64,000 bases of DNA, from the NCBI RefSeq assembly GCF_005280205.1, contig NZ_SUND01000016.1, positions 1-64,000 of the forward strand. Reading direction: 5' to 3'. The notes below the pieces were generated by a model. It was not told the origin of the DNA. It did not search any database and saw nothing but the letters and a program-made list of their open reading frames with translations. A program made the translations under genes and the position numbers. This document shows, piece by piece, positions 8,237 through 16,157 of this stretch. This DNA is from Bacillus yapensis. Its GTDB lineage: Bacteria; Bacillota; Bacilli; Bacillales; Cytobacillaceae. Positions within the stretch are counted from its first letter, which is position 1; each line of letters starts with the position of its first letter.

Positions 8237-8416
8237 TCATCCTGCTATCTCATAGCAGCGTAATAAAGATTGTATTTCATCGGACAAATTAGGCTCGTCC
8301 ATTCAAATCCAATCAATCGCCTTTTTTAAGGATACCATTTCATGATATGGATATTCTCCTTTTTTTAATGCATTTTGTACCTTAATGTCATTTAGCAAAT
8401 GCATACATTTTCTCAT
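8237..8416 (-). pseudogene. Small gene split by an in-frame TGA
   Basis: The ATG at 8416 overlaps the stop of the upstream gene (ATGA), a typical coupled start. The frame reads MRKCMHLLNDIKVQNALKKG... KKAIDWI, then TGA at 8303-8305. The very next codon is ATG in the same frame, continuing MDEPNLSDEIQSLLRCYEIAG to a TGA at 8237. It is either one 59-codon gene with a nonsense change, a readthrough site, or two tiny coupled genes. Function unknown. Confidence 0.45.
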
Positions 8417-8664
8417 CCGTCAGTAAAAAATCCCCACGCAATCGTAGCAACAACTGGCGATACATATTTCTCTAATTCTTTCTTCGTATAGCAAACAAAT
8501 AATTCATGTTTTTCTTCAGCAACTTTAAATGAAGAAGTTGAATATCCGACTATAGATTCCTGAGAAACACATATCATTTTCAGATCTCCACCGTTTTCGA
8601 CATGTAATTCTTCCACGGATATATCACTACCCGCTTCAACTGTTTTCATTAATGAAATAAACAT
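8413..8664 (-). CDS. Hypothetical protein, 83 aa
   Basis: Starts MFISLMKTVEAGSD behind GGGAGGAAAGATT. It has alternating strands and helices, with two cysteines (MICVSQ, LFVCYTKKEL), and no membrane segment. It follows dnaN through a leader hairpin and overlaps the split small gene by 4 nt. Family not recognised. Confidence 0.6.
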   Translation of the reverse strand: MFISLMKTVEAGSDISVEELHVENGGDLKMICVSQESIVGYSTSSFKVAEEKHELFVCYTKKELEKYVSPVVATIAWGFFTDG

Positions 8665-8694
8665 AATCTTTCCTCCCAGTTAGTAATAAATAAA

Positions 8695-8725
8695 AAGAGA
8701 AGAGAGCTTAGCGCTTCCTTCCCTT
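8695..8725 (-). terminator. Hairpin between dnaN and the 83-aa gene
   Basis: On the minus strand AAGGGAAGGAAGC pairs with GCTCTCTTCTCTT (13 bp with G-U pairs and one mismatch) around GCTAA, followed by TTTTATTTATT. It probably terminates dnaN or attenuates the 83-aa gene. Confidence 0.6.
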
Positions 8726-8793
8726 TCAAAACTATTTATTATTTTCTACGTAAAGTGGAGAATTTTTCTTTATTGAATATCAAATCCCTTGGA

Positions 8794-9903
8794 TTATCGC
8801 ACTGGCAGAAGTAACCCAAATTGTGTTGCGCCCTCAACTTCCGGACGAACCAGCATCGGCTTAGTTACTCCACCAAATTGCAATCTAACCTTTTTACTAC
8901 TCATTGAATTTAATGAGTTCATTAGATAATGAACATTTAGCTTGAGCGATATTCCAACTCCCGCTTCATCAACGAATAATTCCTCAAATATCTTTGTAAT
9001 TTCCGTTTTCCCTTCAATCGTTAAGGTTGATAAAGTACCTTCTACTACGGAAAACCTAGCTATCTTTTCCTTAGGACCTAGAGCCGTTTTTGAACGGTCA
9101 AGAGCCTTTAATAGTTCATCTTTATGTAGAACTACCTCACTCTCAAATTCTGACGGAATCAGTTTTGTTACATCAGGAAAGGTACCATCTAACAGACGAG
9201 TTGTAAACGTGATTCCTTCAGTTTTTAAAGATAGCTGATTTTGAGAAATAGAGAATTCTACTTCTTTTTGATCTGCGATTAATGTAACTAATTCATTAAC
9301 TGAAGTTTTTGGTACCACTACATTTTTAAATTCTTCTGTTGGAGCAATAATAGGTACTGCATTAGCAGCTAAACGAACGGAATCCGTCGCAATTAACGTA
9401 AGGTACTTACCATTCGATAAGATATGTACTCCTGTTAAAATTGGACGTGCCTCGCTTTCCGAGCAAGCATATACTACAGCTGAAAGTGATTCAGCGAAAG
9501 TCGGCCCCTCTACTTGAAAAATTGTTCCTTCTTCATAAGCAACAGCTTGTGGAAATTCGTCCACTGCATATGTGCTAATACCATATGAACTTTTCCCCAC
9601 TACAATATCCATTTTCTTATCTTCAATGACAAGTTCAACATCCCCTTTAGGAAGTTTCTTTATCATATCTAAGAAAAGTTTCGCGGGTACAACAAAAGCA
9701 ATTTCTCCTTCGGTTTCTGTAATATCAATTGCGTCTACTTGAACAGATACCGATTCGTTCATAGTACGAACCGCAATTTTATTTTCCTTTGCATTTACCA
9801 TAATACCGGACCTAATTGTATCGGGCTTTTTAGATGCGACATTAGCAGCTCTTCCCACTAAATCAATAAATGCTTGTGTTTCCTTAATTTTAATGTTTGT
9901 CAT
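8794..9903 (-). CDS. dnaN: DNA polymerase III beta subunit (sliding clamp)
   Basis: 369 residues, the usual size of a beta clamp (three tandem clamp domains of about 120 residues). Recognisable family segments include VVPAKLFLDMIKKLP, RPILTGVHI, TDSVRLAANAVP, LDGTFPDVTKLIP and the C-terminal LLPVR. The clamp encircles DNA and holds the replicative polymerase; partners bind the pocket formed partly by the C-terminal residues. Being plasmid-borne, it probably supplements or replaces the host clamp during plasmid replication or transfer. It starts at the ATG at 9903 behind TTAGGAGGAATTT, with promoter and structured leader upstream. It stands 6.5 kb from the primase-like gene, which has the same leader type. 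Confidence 0.93.
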   Translation of the reverse strand: MTNIKIKETQAFIDLVGRAANVASKKPDTIRSGIMVNAKENKIAVRTMNESVSVQVDAIDITETEGEIAFVVPAKLFLDMIKKLPKGDVELVIEDKKMDIVVGKSSYGISTYAVDEFPQAVAYEEGTIFQVEGPTFAESLSAVVYACSESEARPILTGVHILSNGKYLTLIATDSVRLAANAVPIIAPTEEFKNVVVPKTSVNELVTLIADQKEVEFSISQNQLSLKTEGITFTTRLLDGTFPDVTKLIPSEFESEVVLHKDELLKALDRSKTALGPKEKIARFSVVEGTLSTLTIEGKTEITKIFEELFVDEAGVGISLKLNVHYLMNSLNSMSSKKVRLQFGGVTKPMLVRPEVEGATQFGLLLPVR

Positions 9904-9966
9904 TTTAAATTCCTCCTAAGTGTGTGTAAAAAATAGTATCGTTTTTTAATAGCTTCATAGAACGCA

Positions 9967-10066
9967 AAAAACCCTATTAGGGGCATAATCCTTCCAAGGA
10001 TAAATAAATGCCACCCAATAGGGTTTAAAACTTCAACGTCAGGCTCTAAAGAGCAATTAAAAAACA
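9967..10066 (-). ncRNA. Structured leader RNA upstream of dnaN (copy 2)
   Basis: Minus-strand order: GCTC-TTTA-GAGC hairpin, CCTGACGTTGAAG, AAACCCTATTGGGTGGCAT, an inner hairpin (ATCCTTGGAAGGAT), then ATGCC and a 3' half TAATAGGGTTTTTTG that closes the long helix and ends in T. Compared with copy 1 (2324-2428) the helices keep pairing although bases differ (AGCCCT/AGGGCT versus AACCCT/AGGGTT), while the linker CCTGAC-TTGAAG is conserved. Confidence 0.72.
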
Positions 10067-10167
10067 ATATAAGGCTATTATACTATATGAATAAAAAAAG
10101 AAAAATAGTGTTTTTACAAAAGGAATGCTTCTTCCCTTAATGGACTATTTTTCTCCTTATTTCTAAT

Positions 10168-10197
10168 TTTATATGTAGTGTTGTGCACGTTTGTCAA
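10168..10197 (-). promoter_or_regulatory. dnaN: dnaN promoter
   Basis: TTGACA (10192-10197) and TATAAA/ATATAA (10168-10174) spaced 17-18 nt on the minus strand. The transcript would carry the structured leader before dnaN. Confidence 0.65.
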
Positions 10198-10214
10198 GTT
10201 AGTTTATGACAATC

Positions 10215-10628
10215 CTAAAATCCTATGATATCCTTTCTGAAATGAATAAGATCCAACAATGGAATTATAGAACGATCATGATACTCACCAATTAATTTTT
10301 CTTCTTTAAGAAGCTTTTCGAGGTTTAATGTAAAACGAAAGAATCCAACCAGATAAAATGATAAGTCTCTAGCATTGTGTAAGTGATTAGGAATGTTTTC
10401 TAACTCATCTAGGATTTTAAAAGTAATAGTTCTATGTAAGACTGGATTTATCTCACTTAGATTGCTGTGGCTAAATGTCCTCAACTTAGTTAAGGAGCTT
10501 CCTAGTAAATTTAAACCTACATTTTGTAAATACTCTAAATCTTTATCTTTAAAAAAATCATCATTTATTATTGTGTCTATTTGGCCATTACTTAGTTTAT
10601 TATGGTAATCCGGTTCAAGGTTAATCAT
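10215..10628 (-). CDS. Hypothetical protein, 137 aa
   Basis: Helix-rich soluble protein (MINLEPDYHNKLSN... HFRKDIIGF). Its ATG overlaps the stop of the gene upstream by 4 nt (ATGA), so the two are translated together. No recognised family. The tight two-gene arrangement would suit a toxin-antitoxin or regulator pair, but no motif supports this. Confidence 0.55.
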   Translation of the reverse strand: MINLEPDYHNKLSNGQIDTIINDDFFKDKDLEYLQNVGLNLLGSSLTKLRTFSHSNLSEINPVLHRTITFKILDELENIPNHLHNARDLSFYLVGFFRFTLNLEKLLKEEKLIGEYHDRSIIPLLDLIHFRKDIIGF

Positions 10629-10981
10629 GCTTTCGTTGATTCCTTCATGTATATTTCTGCGTCCTTCTCATATGCTTCAATCATCCATGCTAAAGCATCA
10701 TCTATGTTAGTAAACTTTTGGTTACCAATGAATTCCCCACTCCGTTTAAATACCCATACAATCGGACTCCTTAAAAATCTGTCAAAAATAAATATCTCAA
10801 AATTTGTTTTTTGAGGAATTCTATTAATAATGTATCCCTTAACTTTATTATTAATTTCAATAACTCCAGTTCCACCAGGTGGAAGTTGAAGACTCTGACC
10901 CTCACTAATTTCTTTTATCTCATAAATACGTTGCAATCTTAGCTTTTCCTCGAGTTTACTAATTGTTTTATGTAATTTCAT
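10625..10981 (-). CDS. Hypothetical protein, 118 aa
   Basis: Starts MKLHKTISKLEEKLRLQR (a short coiled-coil-like helix) and continues with beta-rich sequence containing PPGGTGVIEINNKVKG and a WVFKRSGEFIG segment. The ribosome site GAGGAGAG precedes the ATG. First gene of a two-gene unit with 10215-10628. Family not recognised. Confidence 0.55.
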   Translation of the reverse strand: MKLHKTISKLEEKLRLQRIYEIKEISEGQSLQLPPGGTGVIEINNKVKGYIINRIPQKTNFEIFIFDRFLRSPIVWVFKRSGEFIGNQKFTNIDDALAWMIEAYEKDAEIYMKESTKA

Positions 10982-11041
10982 TAATTTTTTCTCTCCTCAT
11001 AATTTCAATTTACATTTGTAGACTAATAATTAAATATCATC

Positions 11042-11182
11042 CTATAAAACGGCCTCTACATTAACTTTCTTTTGTGAATCTCCTAATAGAAAATCCATCT
11101 CCTCAATTAATCTATCAACACCCTCTTTGGTTAATTACAGATCTAATACTTGAACAATCCAATTTCTTTTACTCCTTACCAT
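11042..11182 (-). pseudogene. Small gene broken by an in-frame TAA
   Basis: Reads MVRSKRNWIVQVLDL, then TAA at 11135-11137, then continues in the same frame LTKEGVDRLIEEMDFLLG... to a TAG at 11042. The sequence after the stop has normal coding character. No clear ribosome site before the ATG. Most likely the remains of a small gene. Confidence 0.35.
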
Positions 11183-11290
11183 ACTTACATTTCAAAACTT
11201 TTACCCAAACGTACCGAACGTTTAAGCTATTTTCCCTCTTTTTCTATTATTTTACTCTACTCTTCCCTTGCTTTCAAAGATTCTTAAAGT

Positions 11291-12655
11291 TTATTTTTTC
11301 AAAAAAGAAAGGAGCTTACGCTTACGTTTCGGCTGCAACTTCTCAAATAATTCTTTACCAAGAGCCAATTTTGCCATTTCGGAGAAGATAGCATATAAAC
11401 CTTCAACTTCTTCTTCGTCTAAGTATTTCCAAACACTTTTACCGTCCATTAACGCTAATTTCACTTCCTCCAAGTGAGGAAAATGAAACGGAGATTCACT
11501 TACATGATAAGCCTCTTTTAAGTCTTTGTTATACTTCTTTTCAAGTGAATCATTAGAGTGATTACAAAGAAGGATAACTTTTTCATTTAATTTTTGGTCA
11601 AATAAATATCGAACAACTCTATGCTGACTAGCTTTTATTCGAGCTGGATCAAATTGGGTGGAGATAAATATTCGGTCGGCTTGACGTAATATTAGCTTTT
11701 CATGTTCTTCAGTAATACCATTCGATAAATCATAAATTAGAATAGGAATTTGTCTAGCATATCCTACGAGGTAAGCCGACTTCATTAAATCCCATTTTTT
11801 TAATTCTGTTTTAGGGTTCTGAACGATATATGTAACCCCTTCAAGATTAATACTCATCCCCTTTACAATTTCTTGTTCAGAATGAATAAGTTCATGCCAA
11901 CTTTTCCAGGATTCATCGGTATGCATTTCTCCATTAATTTGTTCAAACCATGTAGATTCTGCATATGGACTTTCCAATATTCCGACTTGTAGCTGAAGAT
12001 TGGCCAGATATTCTGCAAACATTTTAGCAATAGTTGATGATCCACTACCTTTAATCCCGCTACTGAATACAAAAAGTTTAGGTTTTACTATCAATTGTTG
12101 ATAAACAGGAACTTCTACCTCAACAACTTTACCTTCTTGTGGGATAGCCCCTTTTTGTATAATTGTTTCTGCTTGCTTTTCTTCTTCTTCACGTTTTTTC
12201 TCTTTTAATGTTTGTGAAACCGATTCAATTTTCCCTCTAAACTTTTCAATATACTTATAAGAGGGTTCTCCTAAGATTTGATTTATATAACCTTCTGGGA
12301 GTTTCCCCTCATGAAAAATATCCGTAATATTATAAGTTGTTAATTTGGTTAAGAAAATATCATCAATACGACGATCACATATGAAAACGATGCGAAGGTT
12401 ATAACTAAAACGTCTGATTTCCTCTATTACCGCTTCCCATTCTTCATCTGAGTCCTCTTTATTTTCACTTTCTCCGATTAAATCCTCACCAATTATTACA
12501 ATTTGGGGAGCCGATTCATTTACTTTATTGATTAATGTACGCCTGGTCGTTACCTTTGCAACTACTTTCGCGCGTTCACCTTTTTCGAGGTCATCTTTAA
12601 TAAACTCATCTAAATGCTCGTCACCACTTGCTAAGATAACTTCCTTTCTTTCCAC
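11291..12655 (-). CDS. tadZ: TadZ/CpaE-like pilus localisation ATPase
   Basis: 454 residues. Residues 1-130 resemble a response-regulator receiver fold (PQIVIIGEDLIG, LRIVFICDRRIDD). A charged linker follows (KEKKREEEEKQ), then a MinD/ParA-type ATPase domain with a deviant P-loop near residue 203 (SSGIKGSGSSTIAKM). This order is typical of TadZ/CpaE, which places the Tad pilus machine at its cell site. The start is GTG at 12655 behind GGAGGGG, inside the end of the HTH gene (25-nt overlap). It is the last gene of the pilus region. The C terminus is very basic (PKRKRKLLSFLKK). Confidence 0.72.
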   Translation of the reverse strand: MERKEVILASGDEHLDEFIKDDLEKGERAKVVAKVTTRRTLINKVNESAPQIVIIGEDLIGESENKEDSDEEWEAVIEEIRRFSYNLRIVFICDRRIDDIFLTKLTTYNITDIFHEGKLPEGYINQILGEPSYKYIEKFRGKIESVSQTLKEKKREEEEKQAETIIQKGAIPQEGKVVEVEVPVYQQLIVKPKLFVFSSGIKGSGSSTIAKMFAEYLANLQLQVGILESPYAESTWFEQINGEMHTDESWKSWHELIHSEQEIVKGMSINLEGVTYIVQNPKTELKKWDLMKSAYLVGYARQIPILIYDLSNGITEEHEKLILRQADRIFISTQFDPARIKASQHRVVRYLFDQKLNEKVILLCNHSNDSLEKKYNKDLKEAYHVSESPFHFPHLEEVKLALMDGKSVWKYLDEEEVEGLYAIFSEMAKLALGKELFEKLQPKRKRKLLSFLKK

Positions 12656-12960
12656 TCTTCAACCCCCCCATTCGTCACATTTTCCTCATCGATAAAGATT
12701 TCTAATGTACTTCGAAATTGTTTAAATTGTACCCTTTTTTCTAGATCAAACCCATCATAAACTAAACGCAATATGTGGCTCCAGACGTTCTCTGAAACAT
12801 TAATATCGCCATTCTCCATTTTAGATATGCTGCTTCGATTAATCCCAATCTCAACTGATATGTCACTTTGTGTTAAACAGAGCATATTTCTAAAATGTGC
12901 AATACACGCACCCTTGGTCCTTGGTAGGAACATGTTTAATAAAATTCCTTCTAACTCCAC
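12631..12960 (-). CDS. XRE-family helix-turn-helix regulator
   Basis: 109 residues. The Cro/C1-type HTH lies at about residues 17-75 (FRNMLCLTQSDISVEIGINRS, then SISKMENGDINVS). The start is GTG at 12960 behind GAGGAGGAGAC. A leader hairpin (12997-13037) lies directly upstream, and it overlaps the TadZ-like gene. It probably controls expression of the pilus region; its target is unknown. Confidence 0.75.
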   Translation of the reverse strand: MELEGILLNMFLPRTKGACIAHFRNMLCLTQSDISVEIGINRSSISKMENGDINVSENVWSHILRLVYDGFDLEKRVQFKQFRSTLEIFIDEENVTNGGVEEWKERKLS

Positions 12961-12996
12961 GTTGATGTCTCCTCCTCTATGATAATACGAAAAAAA

Positions 12997-13037
12997 GACA
13001 CAACTCTCCCGTCATTAAGAGAATTGCGTCTTCCGCC
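12997..13037 (-). promoter_or_regulatory. GGCGGAAGACGCA leader hairpin, copy A
   Basis: On the minus strand GGCGGAAGACGCAATTCTC pairs with GAGTTGTGTC and is followed by seven T. It sits 36 nt before the GTG of the HTH gene, inside the leader, so it is best read as an attenuator. Copies C and D share the first 13 nt exactly. Confidence 0.7.
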
Positions 13038-13083
13038 AAATTTCTTATTATAAAATCAATAAAATGTAATTTTGAATGTAATT

Positions 13084-13112
13084 ATTATACTATAATGTAC
13101 CTTAAATTTGAA
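13084..13112 (-). promoter_or_regulatory. Promoter of the HTH-tadZ unit
   Basis: TTCAAA (13107-13112), 17 nt, TATAAT (13084-13089) on the minus strand, upstream of leader hairpin A. Confidence 0.55.
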
Positions 13113-13152
13113 TAGTATTATGATGTTCGTGTGGCTTGAATAGGAGATAAGA

Positions 13153-13629
13153 CTATTCTTGATATGAATACAAAGCTTGCAATATTAGCTTATATATATC
13201 GTCCTCACAAGACACAATATAATTGGCAATAGCAAGCTCAATCACGTCACCAAGAGTCTTATGCTTTAGAGCTGCTATCGTATTAACGACTTCCTCTTCT
13301 ACCCGAAAAGTGATATGTGTTAATACTGAGCTGGGCCCGTGAAGGTCTGTGAATTCCGTTAAGATCGATTTAAATCGATCTTGATTAAAGACATTATCTT
13401 TTACTTCCGGATAGGAGGAGCGGTCGAGATTTCCTTTTAAGTCATGCACCATTTTAGTGATAAGCTGATTAAAGCTAAAGAGACTTAATTCTTGTGTACG
13501 ATCAACACCTAATTGTTGAATCAGTAGAGATTTTAATAAAATATTTTTCTTATCACTGAGCAGTTCAGAACACACTTGATATAGTACACTATACAGCGGT
13601 CGAACTTTATAGGTTTTAGATGGATACAT
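13153..13629 (-). CDS. Putative ribbon-helix-helix-type protein, 158 aa
   Basis: Starts MYPSKTYKVRPLYS. The ATG at 13629 has GGAG eight bases before it; the ATG 18 nt upstream has none. The C-terminal part (about 107-150: THITFRVEEEVVNTIAALK, then TLGDVIELAIANYI) has the strand-helix-helix pattern of ribbon-helix-helix DNA-binding proteins. The N-terminal part is helical. It is near the end of the pilus locus, so regulation is plausible; the call is tentative. Confidence 0.5.
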   Translation of the reverse strand: MYPSKTYKVRPLYSVLYQVCSELLSDKKNILLKSLLIQQLGVDRTQELSLFSFNQLITKMVHDLKGNLDRSSYPEVKDNVFNQDRFKSILTEFTDLHGPSSVLTHITFRVEEEVVNTIAALKHKTLGDVIELAIANYIVSCEDDIYKLILQALYSYQE

Positions 13630-13809
13630 AGTTATTACTCCTATCATCTTGGTTCTATGTTTATTATTGCTAGAATGGCCAATATTACAATAGGAAGAAC
13701 TAATGTCTTTTATACGATCCGTTTGGCCAGAAGATGTCCTCTATAGTTATCACTCCGGTAAAAGGAATCGCTCCTATAGAATAGATTCATTTTTCACTAT
13801 TAATTAGTA

Positions 13810-14037
13810 TTATTTTTTATCATTAATCACATGTACGTCCAAATTATTCTCTTTTTTGTCATCGAATATTAGTATTGTTATCGCTAGTAAGCAAGGAATC
13901 ATAGCTAAAGGTGCTATGGTTCTTACAAAAGAAACCATTGAAAACAATAGACCGAAAATGAGGGTTAATACAGTAAGAAAAAACAGTGCTACTAATACTG
14001 TTGATAAACTTGTATGTTTAGATTGTTTATTTTTCAT
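13810..14037 (-). CDS. Small membrane protein, 75 aa
   Basis: Two hydrophobic segments (VLVALFFLTVLTLIFGLLF and APLAMIPCLLAITILIF) with a charged C-terminal tail (DDKKENNLDV). It lies 4 nt after the next small membrane gene, so they are co-transcribed. Part of a run of small membrane proteins behind the pilus genes; function unknown. Confidence 0.6.
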   Translation of the reverse strand: MKNKQSKHTSLSTVLVALFFLTVLTLIFGLLFSMVSFVRTIAPLAMIPCLLAITILIFDDKKENNLDVHVINDKK

Positions 14038-14041
14038 AAAA

Positions 14042-14275
14042 TTACCTCTCTATAGAAGCCATTTTATAGAGATAATAAATAAACCAACCAATATTAACCA
14101 AAACGAAAATAACAGCAGTTATTATAGCACCACCTGTGGCTAAGTGGGACAGACTTAAACCAATTCCAGCGGCCTCTGACGGTGGTATAAAATGAATCAA
14201 TGCAAAAATAATCATTTTGACAAAAATTATTGCATCAGCAGCTAATAACTGATTTAAGAATTCCTTTTTTCTCAT
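14042..14275 (-). CDS. Small membrane protein, 77 aa
   Basis: Two to three hydrophobic helices (ADAIIFVKMIIFALIHFI and GGAIITAVIFVLVNIGWFI) after a basic start (MRKKEF). GGAGAGG overlaps the stop of the 25-aa frame upstream. Function unknown; member of the small-membrane-gene run. Confidence 0.6.
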   Translation of the reverse strand: MRKKEFLNQLLAADAIIFVKMIIFALIHFIPPSEAAGIGLSLSHLATGGAIITAVIFVLVNIGWFIYYLYKMASIER

Positions 14276-14287
14276 TACGAACCTCTC

Positions 14288-14365
14288 CTAGTTACTCATT
14301 ATTGGATATTCTGCCTTATCCGCTATGTCTGTGTGTTTATCTCTATAATATAAACCATCTTTCAT
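14288..14365 (-). CDS. Possible 25-aa peptide gene
   Basis: MKDGLYYRDKHTDIADKAEYP... preceded by GAGAGGTATCGGCTA. Its stop overlaps the ribosome site of the next gene, a common operon arrangement. Very short, so uncertain. Confidence 0.3.
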   Translation of the reverse strand: MKDGLYYRDKHTDIADKAEYPIMSN

Positions 14366-14388
14366 TAGCCGATACCTCTCATATTTGT

Positions 14389-14751
14389 TTATAATTCGTG
14401 CTTTTTCATTATTTTCTTGGGTTGTTTAAATAAGAATTTTATTATAATTCCGATTGTAAAAATCCAAAAAATCACTTTAGAAACATTAAAAAATGTATAC
14501 AGTTTATTTAACATTTCAATTCGAGAAGTTTGTATTTCCTGAAAGCTATTGGATAATGATGAATCAGCTGGTGCTGGTATCTTTTCAATAAAATCAAAGG
14601 AGAAGAATATAGGAAAAGCGTTTCGAATATCACCATACATTTGTACAGGGATTATAAGTAAAAATAAGCCGCCAAGCCAAAACCCAACCCAAGCTATCGC
14701 TCCAATATCTATAGTTTTAATATTTTGAATCGGTCTATTGAATAATGACAT
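14389..14751 (-). CDS. Membrane protein, 120 aa
   Basis: Two hydrophobic segments (IAWVGFWLGGLFLLIIPV near residues 18-35 and VIFWIFTIGIIIKFLF near 92-107) flank an outside-facing loop of about 55 residues. The C terminus is basic (KQPKKIMKKHEL). It lies between the HExxH protease gene and the small membrane genes. Function unknown. Confidence 0.55.
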   Translation of the reverse strand: MSLFNRPIQNIKTIDIGAIAWVGFWLGGLFLLIIPVQMYGDIRNAFPIFFSFDFIEKIPAPADSSLSNSFQEIQTSRIEMLNKLYTFFNVSKVIFWIFTIGIIIKFLFKQPKKIMKKHEL

Positions 14752-14790
14752 ATAAAGAATGTCCTCCTAATAAGAATATTTTAATAGAAA

Positions 14791-15339
14791 TCACCATATA
14801 GCCGTGAATGACTTATCATCTTCATGTACCTTGAATTTCGTGTGTTTCGGATACTTAAACGCCAAGAAAAACATCATGACATCTTTGGTAGCACTAGACA
14901 TAGCGGAGAAGGCTGAATATCCAAGAATGAGCAAAAAACAAATGTGAATGTTTACTAGAAAAGCAGAAAGTAAACCAACGATACTCAATTGAACGATTAA
15001 CGGCATAATAGCTATAAGTTTAAAATGACGATTTTTTATTTCTCCTTCGATATATGTATAGTTTTCATAGAAGCGGGCATTGTAACCAAGTTTTTTAGCG
15101 GTTGTCCAATGGCTCCATTCGTGTATAAATGTTGAGAATGAACGATTAGGATTAAGCGGTTTTTCATACAGAAAAACAAGCACCATACAGATTATTAAGC
15201 CTAGAAAGGTCCCTCGGGTTAATGTGCTCTTCCACATGATAAAAACACTAATATCTAAAGGTACCAGGAAGAACACGAACAAAACACATTGAATTCTAAA
15301 CATTTTCTTTCGGCTAAAGTTATGATTCTTTTCTTTCAT
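14791..15339 (-). CDS. HExxH membrane metalloprotease-like protein
   Basis: 182 residues with four predicted membrane segments. FIHEWSHWTTAKKLGY (about residues 86-101) carries the zinc-binding HExxH motif typical of site-2-protease/DUF3267-type intramembrane proteases; SSATKDVMMFF near residue 150 may supply the third zinc ligand (Asp), as in that family. Such proteases cut membrane-bound regulators or proteins. In this position it might process pilus components or a membrane-tethered regulator; that is inference. Confidence 0.6.
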   Translation of the reverse strand: MKEKNHNFSRKKMFRIQCVLFVFFLVPLDISVFIMWKSTLTRGTFLGLIICMVLVFLYEKPLNPNRSFSTFIHEWSHWTTAKKLGYNARFYENYTYIEGEIKNRHFKLIAIMPLIVQLSIVGLLSAFLVNIHICFLLILGYSAFSAMSSATKDVMMFFLAFKYPKHTKFKVHEDDKSFTAIW

Positions 15340-15400
15340 CTTTCTTGTCCCCCATTGTGAACATCATGTCATGTAAACTCTTTGACATTTTAATTATTCA

Positions 15401-15637
15401 TTAAAAACCATATCGCTGATCAAGATTAATAAATTCATTTAAAGATTGTTCTTCGACTGTATCTGAACCAGCTATTCTTTTATGGCCATTCTTTGGTTTT
15501 GGGTTAGTCCCATTTTTATCTAAGAACTCATTCCAATTGTCTGCAAAAAATATTTATTTAGTTTTATCTACAGTAACCTCAAAAACATCATTTTGTTTTA
15601 GAGAATAAAAAACCGTTTTATATCCTTGAATTCCCAT
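15401..15637 (-). pseudogene. Small pilus-region gene broken by an in-frame TAA
   Basis: From the ATG at 15637 the frame reads MGIQGYKTVFYSLKQN... DKTK, then TAA at 15554-15556, then IFFADNWNEFLDKNGTNPKP... INLDQRYGF to the TAA at 15401. Both halves look coding and in phase; without the stop it would be a 78-residue protein. It fills the gap between the TadE-like gene and the protease gene. Possible sequencing error, decayed gene or readthrough. Confidence 0.55.
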
Positions 15638-15687
15638 TTAGTAAACACCCCTGGATAAATCATTAGTTAATCATAAGCGTTAATTAA

Positions 15688-16077
15688 TTACCGATACCAA
15701 ACTTCACTTCTTCCTGAATCATTCGCCTTAATTGGTAATGTAAAATTCCCGATACCTGTTCCTAATAAATTGAATGAACGGAAGGTGTATGCTCCTTCAA
15801 ATTCTACCGTAAATCTTCCTTGATGTTGAAGCTGACCTTTCTTACTATATTTAATGGTAAACCCCTTATCTTCCATTCCAAAGTCTTTGATGATTTGATT
15901 ATAATGTGCTTCAACGCTAGGTGTCACTCCACCTTGAATTTCCGCTTCTTTTGTTACTTTCTCAACGATTGAATTAGCTTTATACGCCCATGTTCCGTAT
16001 ACAATTATATCTGGAATAAAAACCATAATGCTAAATGATATTAATAAGAAAAAGGCAATCCCCACCGCACCTCTCAT
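15688..16077 (-). CDS. TadE-like minor pilin/assembly protein (DUF4320 type)
   Basis: 129 residues starting MRGAVGIAFFLLISFS; the ATG at 16077 is chosen because GGGAGG lies ten bases upstream. One N-terminal membrane helix (about 5-30) after a short polar start is followed by a beta-rich outer domain (GRFTVEFEGAYTFRSF), the layout of TadE/TadF pseudopilins and DUF4320 proteins. It lies just after the major pilin gene and a terminator, so it should be expressed at lower level than the pilin. Confidence 0.65.
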   Translation of the reverse strand: MRGAVGIAFFLLISFSIMVFIPDIIVYGTWAYKANSIVEKVTKEAEIQGGVTPSVEAHYNQIIKDFGMEDKGFTIKYSKKGQLQHQGRFTVEFEGAYTFRSFNLLGTGIGNFTLPIKANDSGRSEVWYR

Positions 16078-16114
16078 ACTTTCAACCTCCCATTCTAACA
16101 CTGTCTACCATGAT

Positions 16115-16153
16115 AAAAAGATTGGATAAGAACAATCCTTATCCAATCTTTTT
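16115..16153 (-). terminator. Strong terminator between pilin and minor pilin genes
   Basis: A perfect 16-bp inverted repeat (AAAAAGATTGGATAAG with its complement) around a 7-nt loop, with T runs on both ends. Partial termination here would keep pilin mRNA higher than downstream genes. Confidence 0.85.
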
Positions 16154-16157
16154 AATA

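Noticed and set aside
11074-11477. Plus-strand open frames rich in Phe/Leu/Ser
   Set aside because: They are the reverse of A-rich minus-strand coding and pseudogene sequence and lack ribosome sites.
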